From positions 744,001 to 808,000 of the forward strand of contig RCSZ01000002.1 of NCBI GenBank assembly GCA_014898425.1: a DNA stretch of 64,000 nucleotides, read 5' to 3'. Within the stretch, counting starts at the first letter, position 1. Every line of letters starts with the position of its first letter. Below, one piece after another: positions 12,613 through 23,384 of this stretch. The DNA is from Botryotinia globosa. Its lineage: Eukaryota; Ascomycota; Leotiomycetes; Helotiales; Sclerotiniaceae. The translations under genes and the position numbers were made by a program. The notes beneath the pieces were generated by a model that had not been told where the DNA came from, ran no database searches, and saw only the letters and a list, made by a program, of their open reading frames with translations.

Positions 12613-14041
12613 TATTAAAGGTTTGCGAGCTCTCAGACCCCTTGCTTTTTGAGAAAGTATTATATAATTATATTTAAAATTATAAAAATCTAAAAAAGAA
12701 ATTTTATTGAAAGTTTATAAGCGAAATCGGTTTATCTTTTTTTATTCAGATTTTTTAATTTTATTTAGATTTTTAATTTTATTTAGATTTTTTAATTTTA
12801 TTTAAATTTTTTAAGTTTATTTAGATTTTAGTGGATCACTTCACATCAGATCATTAATTATATTACTAAACTATGAAAGCTATAGTATTAAAATAATTTT
12901 TATTAATTGGAGGTTTATTTCCTTAATATTCTTGTCGCCTGTGAGATATTAGTATTATATATACACGAAAAAAGAGAACTCTTGTTTAGTGAAACCTAAT
13001 TCAAGCGATCTGATTGACTTGACTTCCTTGACATTATAACTATAGTATAGATTCTTAAGGTTTTTTAACAAAATTATTTAAATTAGTTGAATAAAAAGAA
13101 AACAAAAGTGATAACTATATAAAAGAAATTAAGGGCTTTAAAATAATATATTTTTTATATTACTAGTTTTAAAACTGAGGTTTTTATAAAAGATTGAAAT
13201 TGAAGTAGTATAAATTTTATAATATAAAATTCTAGGCTTTTTTAATGAAATTATTTAAATTAGTTTATTCAAGTTAATATAAATTGAATAAAAAAAAAGA
13301 AAAGTGATAATTATATATAAGAAACTAAGGGTTTTCAAATGATATATTTTTTATATTATTAGTTTTAAAATTAAGAGTTTTTTAAAGAATTGAAGTTTAA
13401 TTAATATAAATATAATTAGAGCTTATATAATCAATTGAAAGAGGGTTATATTAAATGTAGTGAACCTAAAGTTAATAAAAATTATTTTAATATTATAGCT
13501 TTTATAATTCAGTCATATAATTAATGATTCGAAGTGAAATGATTCATTGAAATGTAAACAAAAATATAAAATATAAATAAAAATAAAAAATATAAATAAA
13601 AATAAAAAATATAAATAAAAATGAAAAATGTAAATAAAAATGAAAAAAAGTAATACAATGAGATAAACCAATCTTGCCTGCAAGCTTTTAATAAAATTTC
13701 TTTTTTAGATTTTTATAATAATAAATATAATTATATAATACTTTCTCAAAAAGCAAGGGGTCCGGGGGCTCGCAGGCCCCTGGTATTAGGTTAGCTAAAT
13801 TCAATATAAACCTCTTTTAATTGATTATATAAGCTTTAGTTATATTTATATTATTTCAACTTTAATCTTTTATAAAAACCTTAATTTTTAAGCTAATAAT
13901 ATAAAAAATATATTATTTAAAAGCCTTTAATCTTTTATATATAATTATCACTTTTTTTCTTTTTTATTCAATTTATATTAATTTAAATAAACTAATTCAA
14001 AAGATTCTATTATTAATTTAATTATAATGCTAAGAATGTTA
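12613..14041 (-). mobile_element. Repeat family A, copy 4 (host copy, split by nested insertion)
   Basis: The left part (about 12613-12908) is a strongly mutated reverse copy of family A: the GC-rich end has become AAAGGTTTGCGAGCTCTCAG. It breaks at TTTTTATTAATT and resumes at ATTAGGTTAGCTAAATTC after 13784. That junction matches the uninterrupted sequence of copy 2 around 6105-6125. The right part runs to about 14,041, where similarity is lost before the outer palindrome. The host copy is more decayed than the insert, so it is older. Confidence 0.65.
12909..13784 (+). mobile_element. Repeat family A, copy 3 (nested)
   Basis: A complete unit inserted into copy 4. It begins GGAGGTTTATTTCC (the palindrome is mutated) and ends in an almost unmutated GC block, CGCAGGCCCCTGGT. 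It carries both internal tandem segments and an expanded tract of TAAATAAAAATGAAAAA-like units at about 13,555-13,650. The insertion interrupts copy 4 cleanly and shows that one unit of about 0.8-0.9 kb is what moves. Confidence 0.75.
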
Positions 14042-14312
14042 TAAAAGATTTATAACTAATCGAATAACTCAGTTAGAAAAACTAAGCTTTAATTAATAAA
14101 AAGTTTTGTATATTATTTATAACCAATCAAAAGGAATCTTATATATATCAATTAACAAATTTGCTATAATTATAAAGATATATGATTACATAATACATGA
14201 GTACAAAAAAACTTGACTTGCTTCTACGAATCCACTAAATAAATAATTCAATCATTATCATCTAAAATCGATTCGAATAAAAATGTCCGTATAATATACT
14301 ATAGTTAATTAT

Positions 14313-14721
14313 TAATAGTCGGCTCTTATAAGCGGCCTCCTAGTTCCTAGTCGGGGAAAGCGGTTGTCCCCGGAAAGCGGTTGTCCCCGGAAAGTAATTG
14401 TCCCTAAAAAACTTCGAAAATACTATAATAATTGAATTATATTAACTATAATCTTTATAAATTATATAATTATTAATAAAATATTGATTCTTATTATTTA
14501 TTTATTATATTTATTATAATAAATAAAATTAAAGCTAAATGTAATAGATAATACTATTGAATTTAATAAGATTATAACAATTCAATAATATCAAATCTAT
14601 TATTCTTTTTTTCAGAATTGAATAAAATATATATCAAGATTTTTTGGGGACAGTTGCTTTCCGGGGACAACCGCTTTCCCCGACTAGGAACTAGGAGGCC
14701 GCTTATAAGAGCCGACTATTA
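14313..14721. mobile_element. MITE with 66-bp perfect terminal inverted repeats
   Basis: Bases 14313-14378 and 14656-14721 are perfect inverted copies (outer block TAATAGTCGGCTCTTATAAG, inner block ending GTTGTCCCCGGAAAGC). Next to the left repeat, the GAAAGCGGTTGTCCCCG segment is directly duplicated (about 14356-14390). The 277-bp core is A/T-rich and non-coding. The ends are GC-rich and free of RIP-like changes although the core is very A/T-rich, so the ends are young or protected. Confidence 0.85.
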
Positions 14722-14802
14722 GTAGTCTGGTTTATGTCGATTCAAATCTATGTCGATTAAAAACCCTAATAAAACGAGTATGTGAATTTATACGAAGCTA
14801 AT

Positions 14803-15046
14803 AGTAGACCATTATAAGCGGCTTTTTGATACTCACTTGATGAAAGCGGTTTTCCCTGTTCAAAAGTCAAAATTATTCAAGAACAAGTTATACTATTTGA
14901 TTCAGTGAAATCATAGTAGTTCAACAATGTTAAACTTATCATTTCATTCTAGGAATTGAATAAAATACCTATCAAAAAAGTAAGAGGACAATCGCTTTCC
15001 CGGACTGAGTACTAGGAAACCGCTTACAAGAGCCGACTATTGATAG
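14803..15046. mobile_element. Degenerate sister of the 66-bp-TIR MITE
   Basis: The left end (about 14803-14865, with ATTATAAGCGGC and GAAAGCGGTTTTCCC) and the right end (about 14985-15046, with CCGCTTACAAGAGCCGACTAT) are diverged inverted copies of the ends of the neighbouring element. The span is about 245 bp. It sits exactly at the edge of the AT-rich island. Confidence 0.65.
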
Positions 15047-15805
15047 AAGTCTGATCACTCCAGGTCCTCTCAAGTACCTGCTACTGTCTATTCAAGTCAT
15101 ACTCTCCTGCATTGTATAAAGTCTAGTATAATTCTATATCTAACGTTACCTAGTACTATACATCTGAGTAAGTATTCCACGATCTATTTCAACAATGAAC
15201 GAAGGAGTAAATCAATGAGAGTAATATGAATATATCATTGATTATACATATCCAACTCTATACACAAGGGTAAAAAAGAGACAGAAATATGCTTTTCCTT
15301 TTACATCTACTTTATAGTCGTTTGCCAATTGATAGGCATGACTGCACCTGCAGCCATCAACAAACGGAAAAATGAAAGTCATTTCTGATTGTACTACCAT
15401 TCCCAAATTTCCATTCAGTCATTACCACTCAAACTCCTGTTATGCCAGAAGAAAAAAAACTTAAATCAAAGAGTGCGATGCTAGCTTCTGCATCCTGTCA
15501 ATGTATGCCTGTTAAGGCCTGTTCTATGCATCAACCGGAGTCTCCACCCCACAATCCCTTGATAACTCCTTCCCACAACAAAACTCCAATAACAACTAAA
15601 CTGATTCTGCGATCCTTACAAAGAGGGAGACCTGGGTCGGACATTGGCCAATCTCTTCGACATGAAGTCAAAGAAAGCAAATTGACCAGGCGAGCTGCCG
15701 ACTTCGTAGACGAATCGACTGGCAAGATAACTACCGAAGATGGCACGGAGGTAGTTGTCAGGCACCTATTCATGTTAGCTGGGTGATTCTATCAATCTGG
15801 TCAGA
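15047..15805. other. 3' flank of glutamate dehydrogenase gene, no gene seen
   Basis: Sequence of ordinary composition between the repeat island and the stop codon of the glutamate dehydrogenase gene. An open frame of 114 codons at 15442-15786 has no recognisable features and overlaps a second one on the other strand. It probably includes the 3' untranslated region of the minus-strand gene. Confidence 0.5.
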
Positions 15806-18800
15806 TCAACTTACTCTCTCCATAATCGTGTCGAGGCCGATCTTAGACAATAGCAACTGCGGAAGGGCATCAAGCAACACTGATTTCCTCAATTTTGCAT
15901 CTCTCCACAGATCAGATGTTTGAAGCTCCTCGTCAAGTTTAGTAATAGCAACACTGATTGTGTCACTCAAGGTGCTTCGAGGGATTCCGGTCTGTTCATG
16001 TTCTCGCCAGATGGCTTCGAATTCGAGCTCGGCATTCATCTTTATAGTCTCCTGAACTTCTTTAACATATTGTTTGTAGAATTCCGGAGCCTGGCCGTTG
16101 CTTCCCACACACATGTTTTCTACAAAACTCTCGTCGTCAAAACTCAAGGATGCAAGGACTTCCAGAGATGAAGATGTTACACCACCCTTGTTCGCAGAAG
16201 CATCCTTGAATAGGATACATCCTGCCTCTTCCAATCGTAGCTTTGCATCCTGGGTAATGAAAAGATTGGCACCTTCGACGATGTATGGGATAGTCGATTT
16301 TCCATCTTTGATAAGCTTGTTGACACTGGAAAGGTCGACGGCCGCTGGACGACCACCGCAGGGAACGAAGGCATCAGTGATGCCAGTGTCACGGAGATGG
16401 AATGTGTTCCGGAAAGTTGTACCATTGCTGACTTTATCCCCATTGGGTAGGGTGACGTTTGTTTCGTCGACAAGAACACGATAGCCCTCGTTTGACAATT
16501 TCGAGAGATCGTACTCCGAGATCATAGCACGCTTCGTAGCCAAGCGCTTGAGCTCATCAATGTCGAGACCCTGTGGATCAACCAAAACACCACTGCCATC
16601 GACAATCGACGTGTAAGTTTCGTTGCTCAACAAGATTTCATTGCTTCCTAGGTCACCATCTGGGCCACCCGTCTGCATTTTTCGAACTTTACTAGGGTCC
16701 AGTTCCAGTTTTCGATAGATGCCCTTGACGTATTCTCTGACCGACAATGACGTCATGCCGTAACTATCATGAGGGATACCGCCTAACTTGGGGGACTTTC
16801 CGGTGAAAAAGGATTTCCACCATGGAGCATTTCGCTTGCGAGCGTGCTCAGTAGCCCAGTCAACAAGATCAGCAGTATTTTCATCGGGACCCATGAAAAG
16901 AATTTCTTCCTTGCCATAAAGATCAACGATGGGATTCTTGATACCAGGGGACGAAGGCGGTAAGAGAAGATCCATGATACTATCAATATACTTCTCGAAA
17001 GCTACACTGGCTTTGTCTTGCTGATTGGCATCTAAAAGAATGACACCCTTGGATCCACCCTCCGGAATATCCTTGTTCTTGCGTTGTTGAGTATTGGCTA
17101 GACCGTAATTCTCGTCGAACATTGAACGAGCATTGATGGAGTATGCTTCACGATTTCGAGATTTAACAATTCGAATGCCACCTCTAGCAATGTCCCTGAA
17201 TCTAAGGTGGAACCCACGTGATTCGGATGTAATAACCAAGAACATGCCATACAATGGCTGAGGATACTCGATCTCAGGAAGGAATGACGGATCGAGACGG
17301 AAGCTCAACGCAACTTTCGTAGGAGTGTAAAAATTGGTTTTCAGCAAGGAATTGTTGAAGATACGGAACGCAGTCATGACCATGTCTTCGTGTTCATTGT
17401 TGACAGTCCTCGAGATCAGCTCTTTGAGTTCCTTATCGTTGAGAACGTCCCCAGATGGTGAAGGCGGAATAGAGTCCTCACTGTATCCAGGGCCGAGGGT
17501 AAGATGTGTGTTTGCGAACGAAGCGTATAGTGAACGGACGAGCTCCGGATGATTGCTGATGATCTCGAGAATGTAATCCGCAGTGAAAGTCTCGGTGCGA
17601 AGTCTGCGCTTAATGGTAGATAAAATCTCGGCATGAGAGCTGTTGTTTGGATCCAATGCAGATACTAATGAAGAGTACTCAGAGCCCAAGCGGTTGAGAA
17701 AGTGCTGAACGAAAACCCAGACACAATGACCATAGATTGTTTCCTGAAGACTTAAGCGCCCACTAGCGAACAATGCCTGAAATTTGTTCTGTGGTATGCA
17801 GTAAAGCAGGGAAATCTCCTTGGTGATTTGATGGATAGATTGTTCAAGGGTAGGGAATTTTGTCGTCAAGTCGCTTGCAGGCTTGAGATAAAGACTCATG
17901 ACAGTGATACCGTTGCTGAACTGCTCGACATATTTTCTTGAGCTCGTTACTCCGTATGAGTGATACAGGTCACTCAGAGCACTGAACATACCAAGGGCTG
18001 TTCTGCGTCTGAAAGCTACAACCAACCTCTTCTCAATCGAGTCTTCAATATCAAAGACCTCGATGACTGGCCCAGTACGAGAGACAGCAAGCTCAATGAT
18101 CTCTTGATAAATCTGCTTCGTGTTTTTGGTAGATTTTGCTAGAAACATTCTGTCACTGATGACTTCTAGGCGAGTTTCGCTGGGTGATGGGTTAGAGTCA
18201 ACGAATTGGCACTGATAGACGAAGTAACAGCGTATCGATGACTTTGCTGGGGCGGAGCCACTGTACAAGTTGCTTGTGGAACGGAAGCTCTCAACCCGGA
18301 AGAGTTGATTCGAGGATGTATCCAAATATTTGGCCTCTAATCTGTGCTCGTATCGTGGGCCACCAACTGCACTCACACCGGGCTCGCTAGTATCAATATA
18401 TATGGCATGATCTGAAGACTCCATGTCCAATCTGATCTCTTGACGTTTGTCTTCGCGAGCAAATGCAGCAACCTTTGCAGCATAAAGCGAGGTTATATTG
18501 CTGACGACGGCTTCAACGCTCTCGGTCTGAAAGTACACATCGTCGATCCCAAGCTCATTATAGAACCACTCCAATTGTGCGTCAATGAGTTCAGCTGGTA
18601 TCCATTTCATTGCCTTGATCTGCTCTCTCACTTCAGGGAATTAGAGTTGTACATTCGTCACGGCCAGAGTTGACTTACCTTTAGCCATCTGTTCTGTCCT
18701 ACCCGCGAATTCTGGAGCAACATATCCAACAGTGGCGGAACGCAAGACGCGGTGTCCATTTCCATTGCCATTTCTGTGGGGGATGTTGAAATGTGTTGGT

Positions 18801-18988
18801 TGTGGTGAAGGTTGTCGACCAGGAGTTCGGATGATCTGCTCCACCAACTTGTGGGGAGAACGAGGTGTTGAACTACTGATAGTAGCCATGTTTTCTTCTG
18901 TGGAAAGAAAGAACTGTTCGTCGTATGCGGGAAACTGCTGAAGTCCACCCATTGAGTCAGTATTGATAGGGGAAAGAACTGTAGCCAT
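15806..18988 (-). CDS. gdh2: NAD-specific glutamate dehydrogenase (GDH2 type)
   Basis: Catalyses NAD-dependent oxidative deamination of glutamate to 2-oxoglutarate and ammonia, the catabolic direction in fungi. Two exons: 18988-18679 and 18630-15806, with a 48-bp intron (donor GTAAGT, acceptor CTGAAG); 1044 residues, close to the roughly 1,050 usual for fungal GDH2. The N-terminal block VGYVAPEFAGR followed by KVREQIKAMKWIPAE is typical. The catalytic part has ARGGIRIVKSRNREAYS near residue 590, the GGSKG loop near 630, MGPDENTADLVDWA near 680 and TGGPDGDLGSNEIL (nucleotide-binding region) near 760. The long N-terminal part is the regulatory region of the 115-kDa class. ATG at 18988 was chosen because it is the first ATG joining in frame. 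The upstream region toward kynureninase is 4.4 kb long. Confidence 0.95.
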
Positions 18989-20514
18989 TGTGACTAGTGG
19001 TTGTGATGTAGAGAATAACACCGCCCGCTAGATGACTTGCACGAGATGTGTGAATAAAAGGGGAAAATAAGTGAAGATAGATCCAAAAGTGCAGCAGGTC
19101 ATCAACGCCTATCTATATCGGCAAGCTGGTAAGAAAGGGCCAATTGATGAATGGAAAAGGAGTCAGGAATCATGTTGACAATGCAACTCCTGTATTCCTT
19201 GACCGCTTCATTTCCTAGCATTACTTGCATTGCCTGCATTGCTAGGGAAGGCTGCTTATCAGTCGACTCCGCTTCAAGAGCAACCTTAATCTCAGAACAG
19301 TCCGAGGGCGGTTGTTTGGGATAGAAATTTGGACTTAATCGATCTTCAAGTTCGTAAAAAGGGAACCTGATAGCGCCAAGCCTGTGTTTCCTAGGGCAAT
19401 GGAGGCGTTTATGTTGATAGGAAGCGATAAGGAAATTTATGTGGGTTTCAGAAAAAGGAATGGAAGATCTGCGCCACGGATTAAAAACGTACCTGAGAGA
19501 TAAAGTTGTATCACATACACCAGTACCAATTATGTGTGAGAAAGGTGTGTGGTGGTAGTTTGTAATTTTTCAAAGATGTGTACTTTACAAGAGATGTAAG
19601 TTGGTAAGTTGGTAAGTGATGTAGTTGTGTTTGATTTAAAAGTTACTGGAACCACGAAGTGTCGTCAAATGCAAGGAAGGCTCCCGGTTAGGAACGGTTG
19701 GTTTCAAGAGATTTAGTGAATTCGAAGGCGGCTCAAGAAGTGGATACAAAGTTTATTGGGCGATCTAGAAGCCGTATGGCGAAGTGCGTATTGCAAAGTA
19801 TTGAATGAATAAAGACTTTTTTTGCTACGTATCGTCACGTCACCGTAAGCCTATTTGATCAAATTAGAGGGGATGTTGAACACCATAGCGGGACTTCAGA
19901 TACGTACTAAGCAGGGCTGATAATCCAAAAGACGATGAATGCTGGGTGTATTCCAGGGGGTGAATAGAGTCTTATCTCTTGCTCAACCACAGACAATATG
20001 ACAGGGAGAGGGCTGGGAGCGAGAGGGAGAGGGGGGGAGCGGTGACAGTGAAGAACTAAGAATAGGATATAGATTGAAAATGCTTCTTTGCGTCTTGCAT
20101 TCCTCGTATTGAGTGATATATGATATGCAGACACAATACGATTGTTGTTGCTTGTTTCAAAGATAAGAAGAGCAAGGCAGAGAGAGGGCAAAAGAAAAAG
20201 AAAGGAACAATCTGAGTCAGAGTTCGAGATAAGATGAGAAAGAGCTGGAATGCTCGTGTTATTTATATCTTGATGAAGGGAGTAACAAAGTGATATCGAT
20301 CTTGATATGCTCGCCCTTTCAAGGTTCCAAACGTCAAAGTGGCAGCAGCAAGTGAATCAATTTATAATAAATGATACATCTCCTACTTTCCAAGGTTCCC
20401 TACGTCAAACTCAAAAGTCTCAATTGAGTAATAAAAAAGTTTCAAGAATGAGGGTTTTAATTTTGGGTCGATTTTTCTCTCTCGCACTCTTTTCCCCTCA
20501 TAGCTCTCACACCT

Positions 20515-20620
20515 CTCACGCCTCACGCCTCACGCCTCACGCCTCATACCTCATGCCTCATGCCTCATGCCTCATGCCTCATGCCTCTTGCCTCTTGCCT
20601 CTTGCCTCTTGCCTCTTGCC
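20515..20620. repeat. 7-bp tandem repeat (CCTCACG/CCTCATG/CCTCTTG)
   Basis: About 15 units of 7 bp in three successive blocks that differ by one or two bases: first CCTCACG, then CCTCATG, then CCTCTTG. The order suggests stepwise expansion of variant units. It lies about 1.5 kb upstream of the glutamate dehydrogenase start codon. Confidence 0.85.
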
Positions 20621-22439
20621 GTGGTCGATTGCTTTGATTTGCCCTCTTCTGGATTCTTTTTGGTATGGTTTGACATATGCTCAGGTCAGGTTCCAATGCA
20701 ACGATTACCTACCTAGTGGCTAGTCGCTCGTGTTGTTCGGACGGGAATTTCGTTGGTGGTACCTGACGATCTAGTAAGGTGCAAGGTACAGGAAGAAATC
20801 GATCAATTGATGTTTACCGCTCCTTAGCGTCTGTCCTCCCTGTCTCCTTCCCCAATTGATGGGTAAGTGGCTCGAGTGGGTAAGCGGATATCCATTTTTT
20901 GCTGGTCGTGCGTGCTGCTTTGGCTGCTTTGGCTGGTCGGTAAGCGGTTATTCGAGGCACATCTTACTTTGTAGATATTGCAACCCTCCAGCTGTGCTGA
21001 ACCTTGTGAGCCGATAGACAGATACATACATACATAGAGACGTAGATAGATGGCAGCGTAGGATGATTTATTAATTGACTTTACTCATTAACCGTGTTGA
21101 GGTATATTGCACCCCTACACGGCGGACTGGTGGACCTACCTAGGTACGTGCCAGTCTATATGGAAATTGGAATTCATCAAAACTCCACCTGCAGTCTCCA
21201 GTGCGGTGGCAGCGTGCGTGGCTTGTGTACGGTCCAAACGTAGACAGACAGACCTACGTCCATTATCCGAATTATCCACTACGAACTATGGACGGACTAC
21301 GAGGTACAAAGTATGTTTCCGTTGGGTCTTTTAATGTTCCATGTTCCATATCTCTTCCAGAAGAATGGCTATTCTTACCTATCTATCACTTGATCTTCCC
21401 AAAGAGGATTAGTTGTCAACATCTCCTTCTCTTTGGAAAGTAAGGAGTAAGGTCTAATCCCTTTCCCCATGAAGTTGTCTCCCTAGGACATGCTGGAAAG
21501 GGACGAGAATGAATGCATCCTCGGTAGGGTACTGGAAAATGATCTTGCTGCTTGGGTAACCTCGAATTCATTCAAGCCGATTTCGTAAAAGTAACCGCGT
21601 TCCAAGTAATCAAAAGGAAGATCTGAGGCAATTTTGGAATCTATATTTGGTTGAATGCTCCAATGCTCCAATGCTCCAATGCTCCCATGCTCCCATGCTC
21701 AACACCGGTCCGTCCGTATAAGCCCCAGTTTGCCCAGCCACGAATGGTTTCTGGAATATCCATGGATGGATGGATAGGTCATCACCAAGCCAAGGATATG
21801 CTGTACTCTGATATTTCATCGTATGCTTGGTGCATGTCCATGTCCATGTCGTACAATCTCTATACAGAGCGTACTTTTTGGAAAGGAAAGGAAAGGAAAC
21901 GGAGAAGCATTCGGAAAGTCCACCTATTGACAAGATTTCCAAATACTCCGTCTCCACGACAGCGTTCTTTCGCAAGGCCAAAAGAAATAAGAGGCCATGC
22001 CTATGCAGTAGATTATTCATATTGAGACGTTACCCAAGTAGGTAGGTTATTCTCTCGCACGAGTCATCATTCACATTTAGTTGCATGAACCAAAATCTAC
22101 TCTCAACACTCGGACTGCCCTAACCACATACTCGAGATACTCCTCTAACAACAACAGCAACAACAAGAAGAAGCCCTTGAAGTCTAAAACAAAGTCCGCA
22201 TTCTCTATCCACCACAATCCACAAATTCGCTGTCTAGATTTTTGTCATTTCCCCAGTCTCGCATCGCGGATCTCCAAAACACGAAGCCGAAATGACTAAT
22301 TCCCTCACGGATCCCGTGATATTCGTTCTCATGACCATCAGACCTCCACTCCAAATTTGGCAAAAAAGCCATAGAGTTGACCGGGATATCTCAAACCAGA
22401 AGATATTCGATTAGATCGAACCATACTAAAATAAGTAAT

Positions 22440-22488
22440 AATGAGACTCATATAACAACAATAACAACAACAACAACATCAACAACAT

Positions 22489-22520
<32 letters not shown>

Positions 22521-22530
22521 ACAACCAACA
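22440..22530. repeat. CAA/ATCAAC microsatellite
   Basis: Tandem CAA triplets with interspersed ATC form a Thr/Asn/Gln-type low-complexity tract that is open in several frames. No gene is supported around it. Confidence 0.7.
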
Positions 22531-23384
22531 ATCAATCAATCACGAAAACGAGAAAGGACAACGAACGCCGTGCAGATTCATGCATGACCTAAGCGAATCA
22601 ACAAGTCTAGATTAGATGTAATTGGTGAGAGAGAGCAATGGGGACAATAGTGCTCTCCATATGGCAAGTTTCAATCAATCAAGATTTTCCCATTCATTTC
22701 TCCATGATTTGCCATTCTTCTCCATAATTCCCCATTCTATTCTTCCATATCACGCTTTCCCTTTTTCAATTTAGCTTAGAAGTTTCTTTCGTCAACCCCG
22801 CCATTTACTATTCCCCAAATTGATTTCTCTTACCCCCAGGAAATCATACTCCAACGTCAACCTTACTCAAACTTCATCTCCATCATCCAATAGAACTTCA
22901 ATTTTCGCCCATTCGTCTCCTGACTGTGACAAACGCATTTCCTCATCCCTTAATACCTGTCGTCATTCGAGGTCTGGATCGTATATTGAGAATTTAATGG
23001 AATCTCATGACTAAGAGTTTGCATTTTTCATTACACATCGGTCCATGCCATTACTTGGGTCCAAAGGTTCAAACAAGGTCAATAAGACAAGATTCCACCA
23101 TCGAGTCTCATACTTTCCCAGCTTCCCAAGGACCGTGTTAGTTTCTCTTACCCCAGATTGTGTCACCTGCCGCTAAAAAAGACTCTTGATTCAATAAGCG
23201 CCGATTCACCGTGTTTGAAACTCACCCTAGGCTCTTCACGGCACGCAATTTGAATCCCAAATTTCTTCATATAGTACTCCACAGTGTTCTATGCTACACC
23301 GCTAGGTTAACGTAACCTTTCCATCGTTGAGTAATAGTGCAGTTAACCCGCATATTCAAATTACATTACGTTTCTCTTTGTCTC

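Larger units (their letters stand above)
1..15050. other. AT-rich, RIP-like transposon island without genes
   Basis: Composition is extremely AT-rich from base 1 to about 15,050 and then changes abruptly to ordinary coding-range composition before the glutamate dehydrogenase gene. No reading frame here looks like a protein: short open frames are runs of Phe, Ile, Leu and Lys encoded by A/T tracts. Several repeat families occur in two or more diverged copies, and differences between copies are mainly C-to-T and G-to-A, as expected from repeat-induced point mutation in ascomycetes. Small GC-rich patches survive at element ends (about 3465-3491, 5798-5822, 13757-13782, 14318-14396, 14650-14712). 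The RIP assignment is inference from base patterns. Confidence 0.85.
19022..23384. other. Long divergent intergenic region (gdh2 / kynureninase)
   Basis: A 4.4-kb region between two divergent genes with no credible coding sequence. It contains a 7-bp tandem array (about 20515-20620), a 9-bp repeat (CAATGCTCC, about 21655-21700), a CAA-rich tract (about 22455-22530) and many pyrimidine-rich stretches typical of fungal promoters and leaders. Open frames of 60-140 codons here encode simple repeats or overlap each other on both strands. I could not place transcription starts. Confidence 0.55.

Noticed and set aside
15442..15786. 114-codon plus-strand open frame downstream of gdh2
   Set aside because: Overlapped by an equally open minus-strand frame; no motif, likely 3' flank.
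16098..16484. 128-codon plus-strand frame and others inside gdh2
   Set aside because: Antisense shadows of the glutamate dehydrogenase coding sequence.
20307..20723. 138-codon frame with HASCLMPHASCL repeats
   Set aside because: Translation of the 7-bp tandem array; no real protein features.
22377..22592. Thr-rich 71-codon frame
   Set aside because: Product of the CAA/ATCAAC microsatellite.
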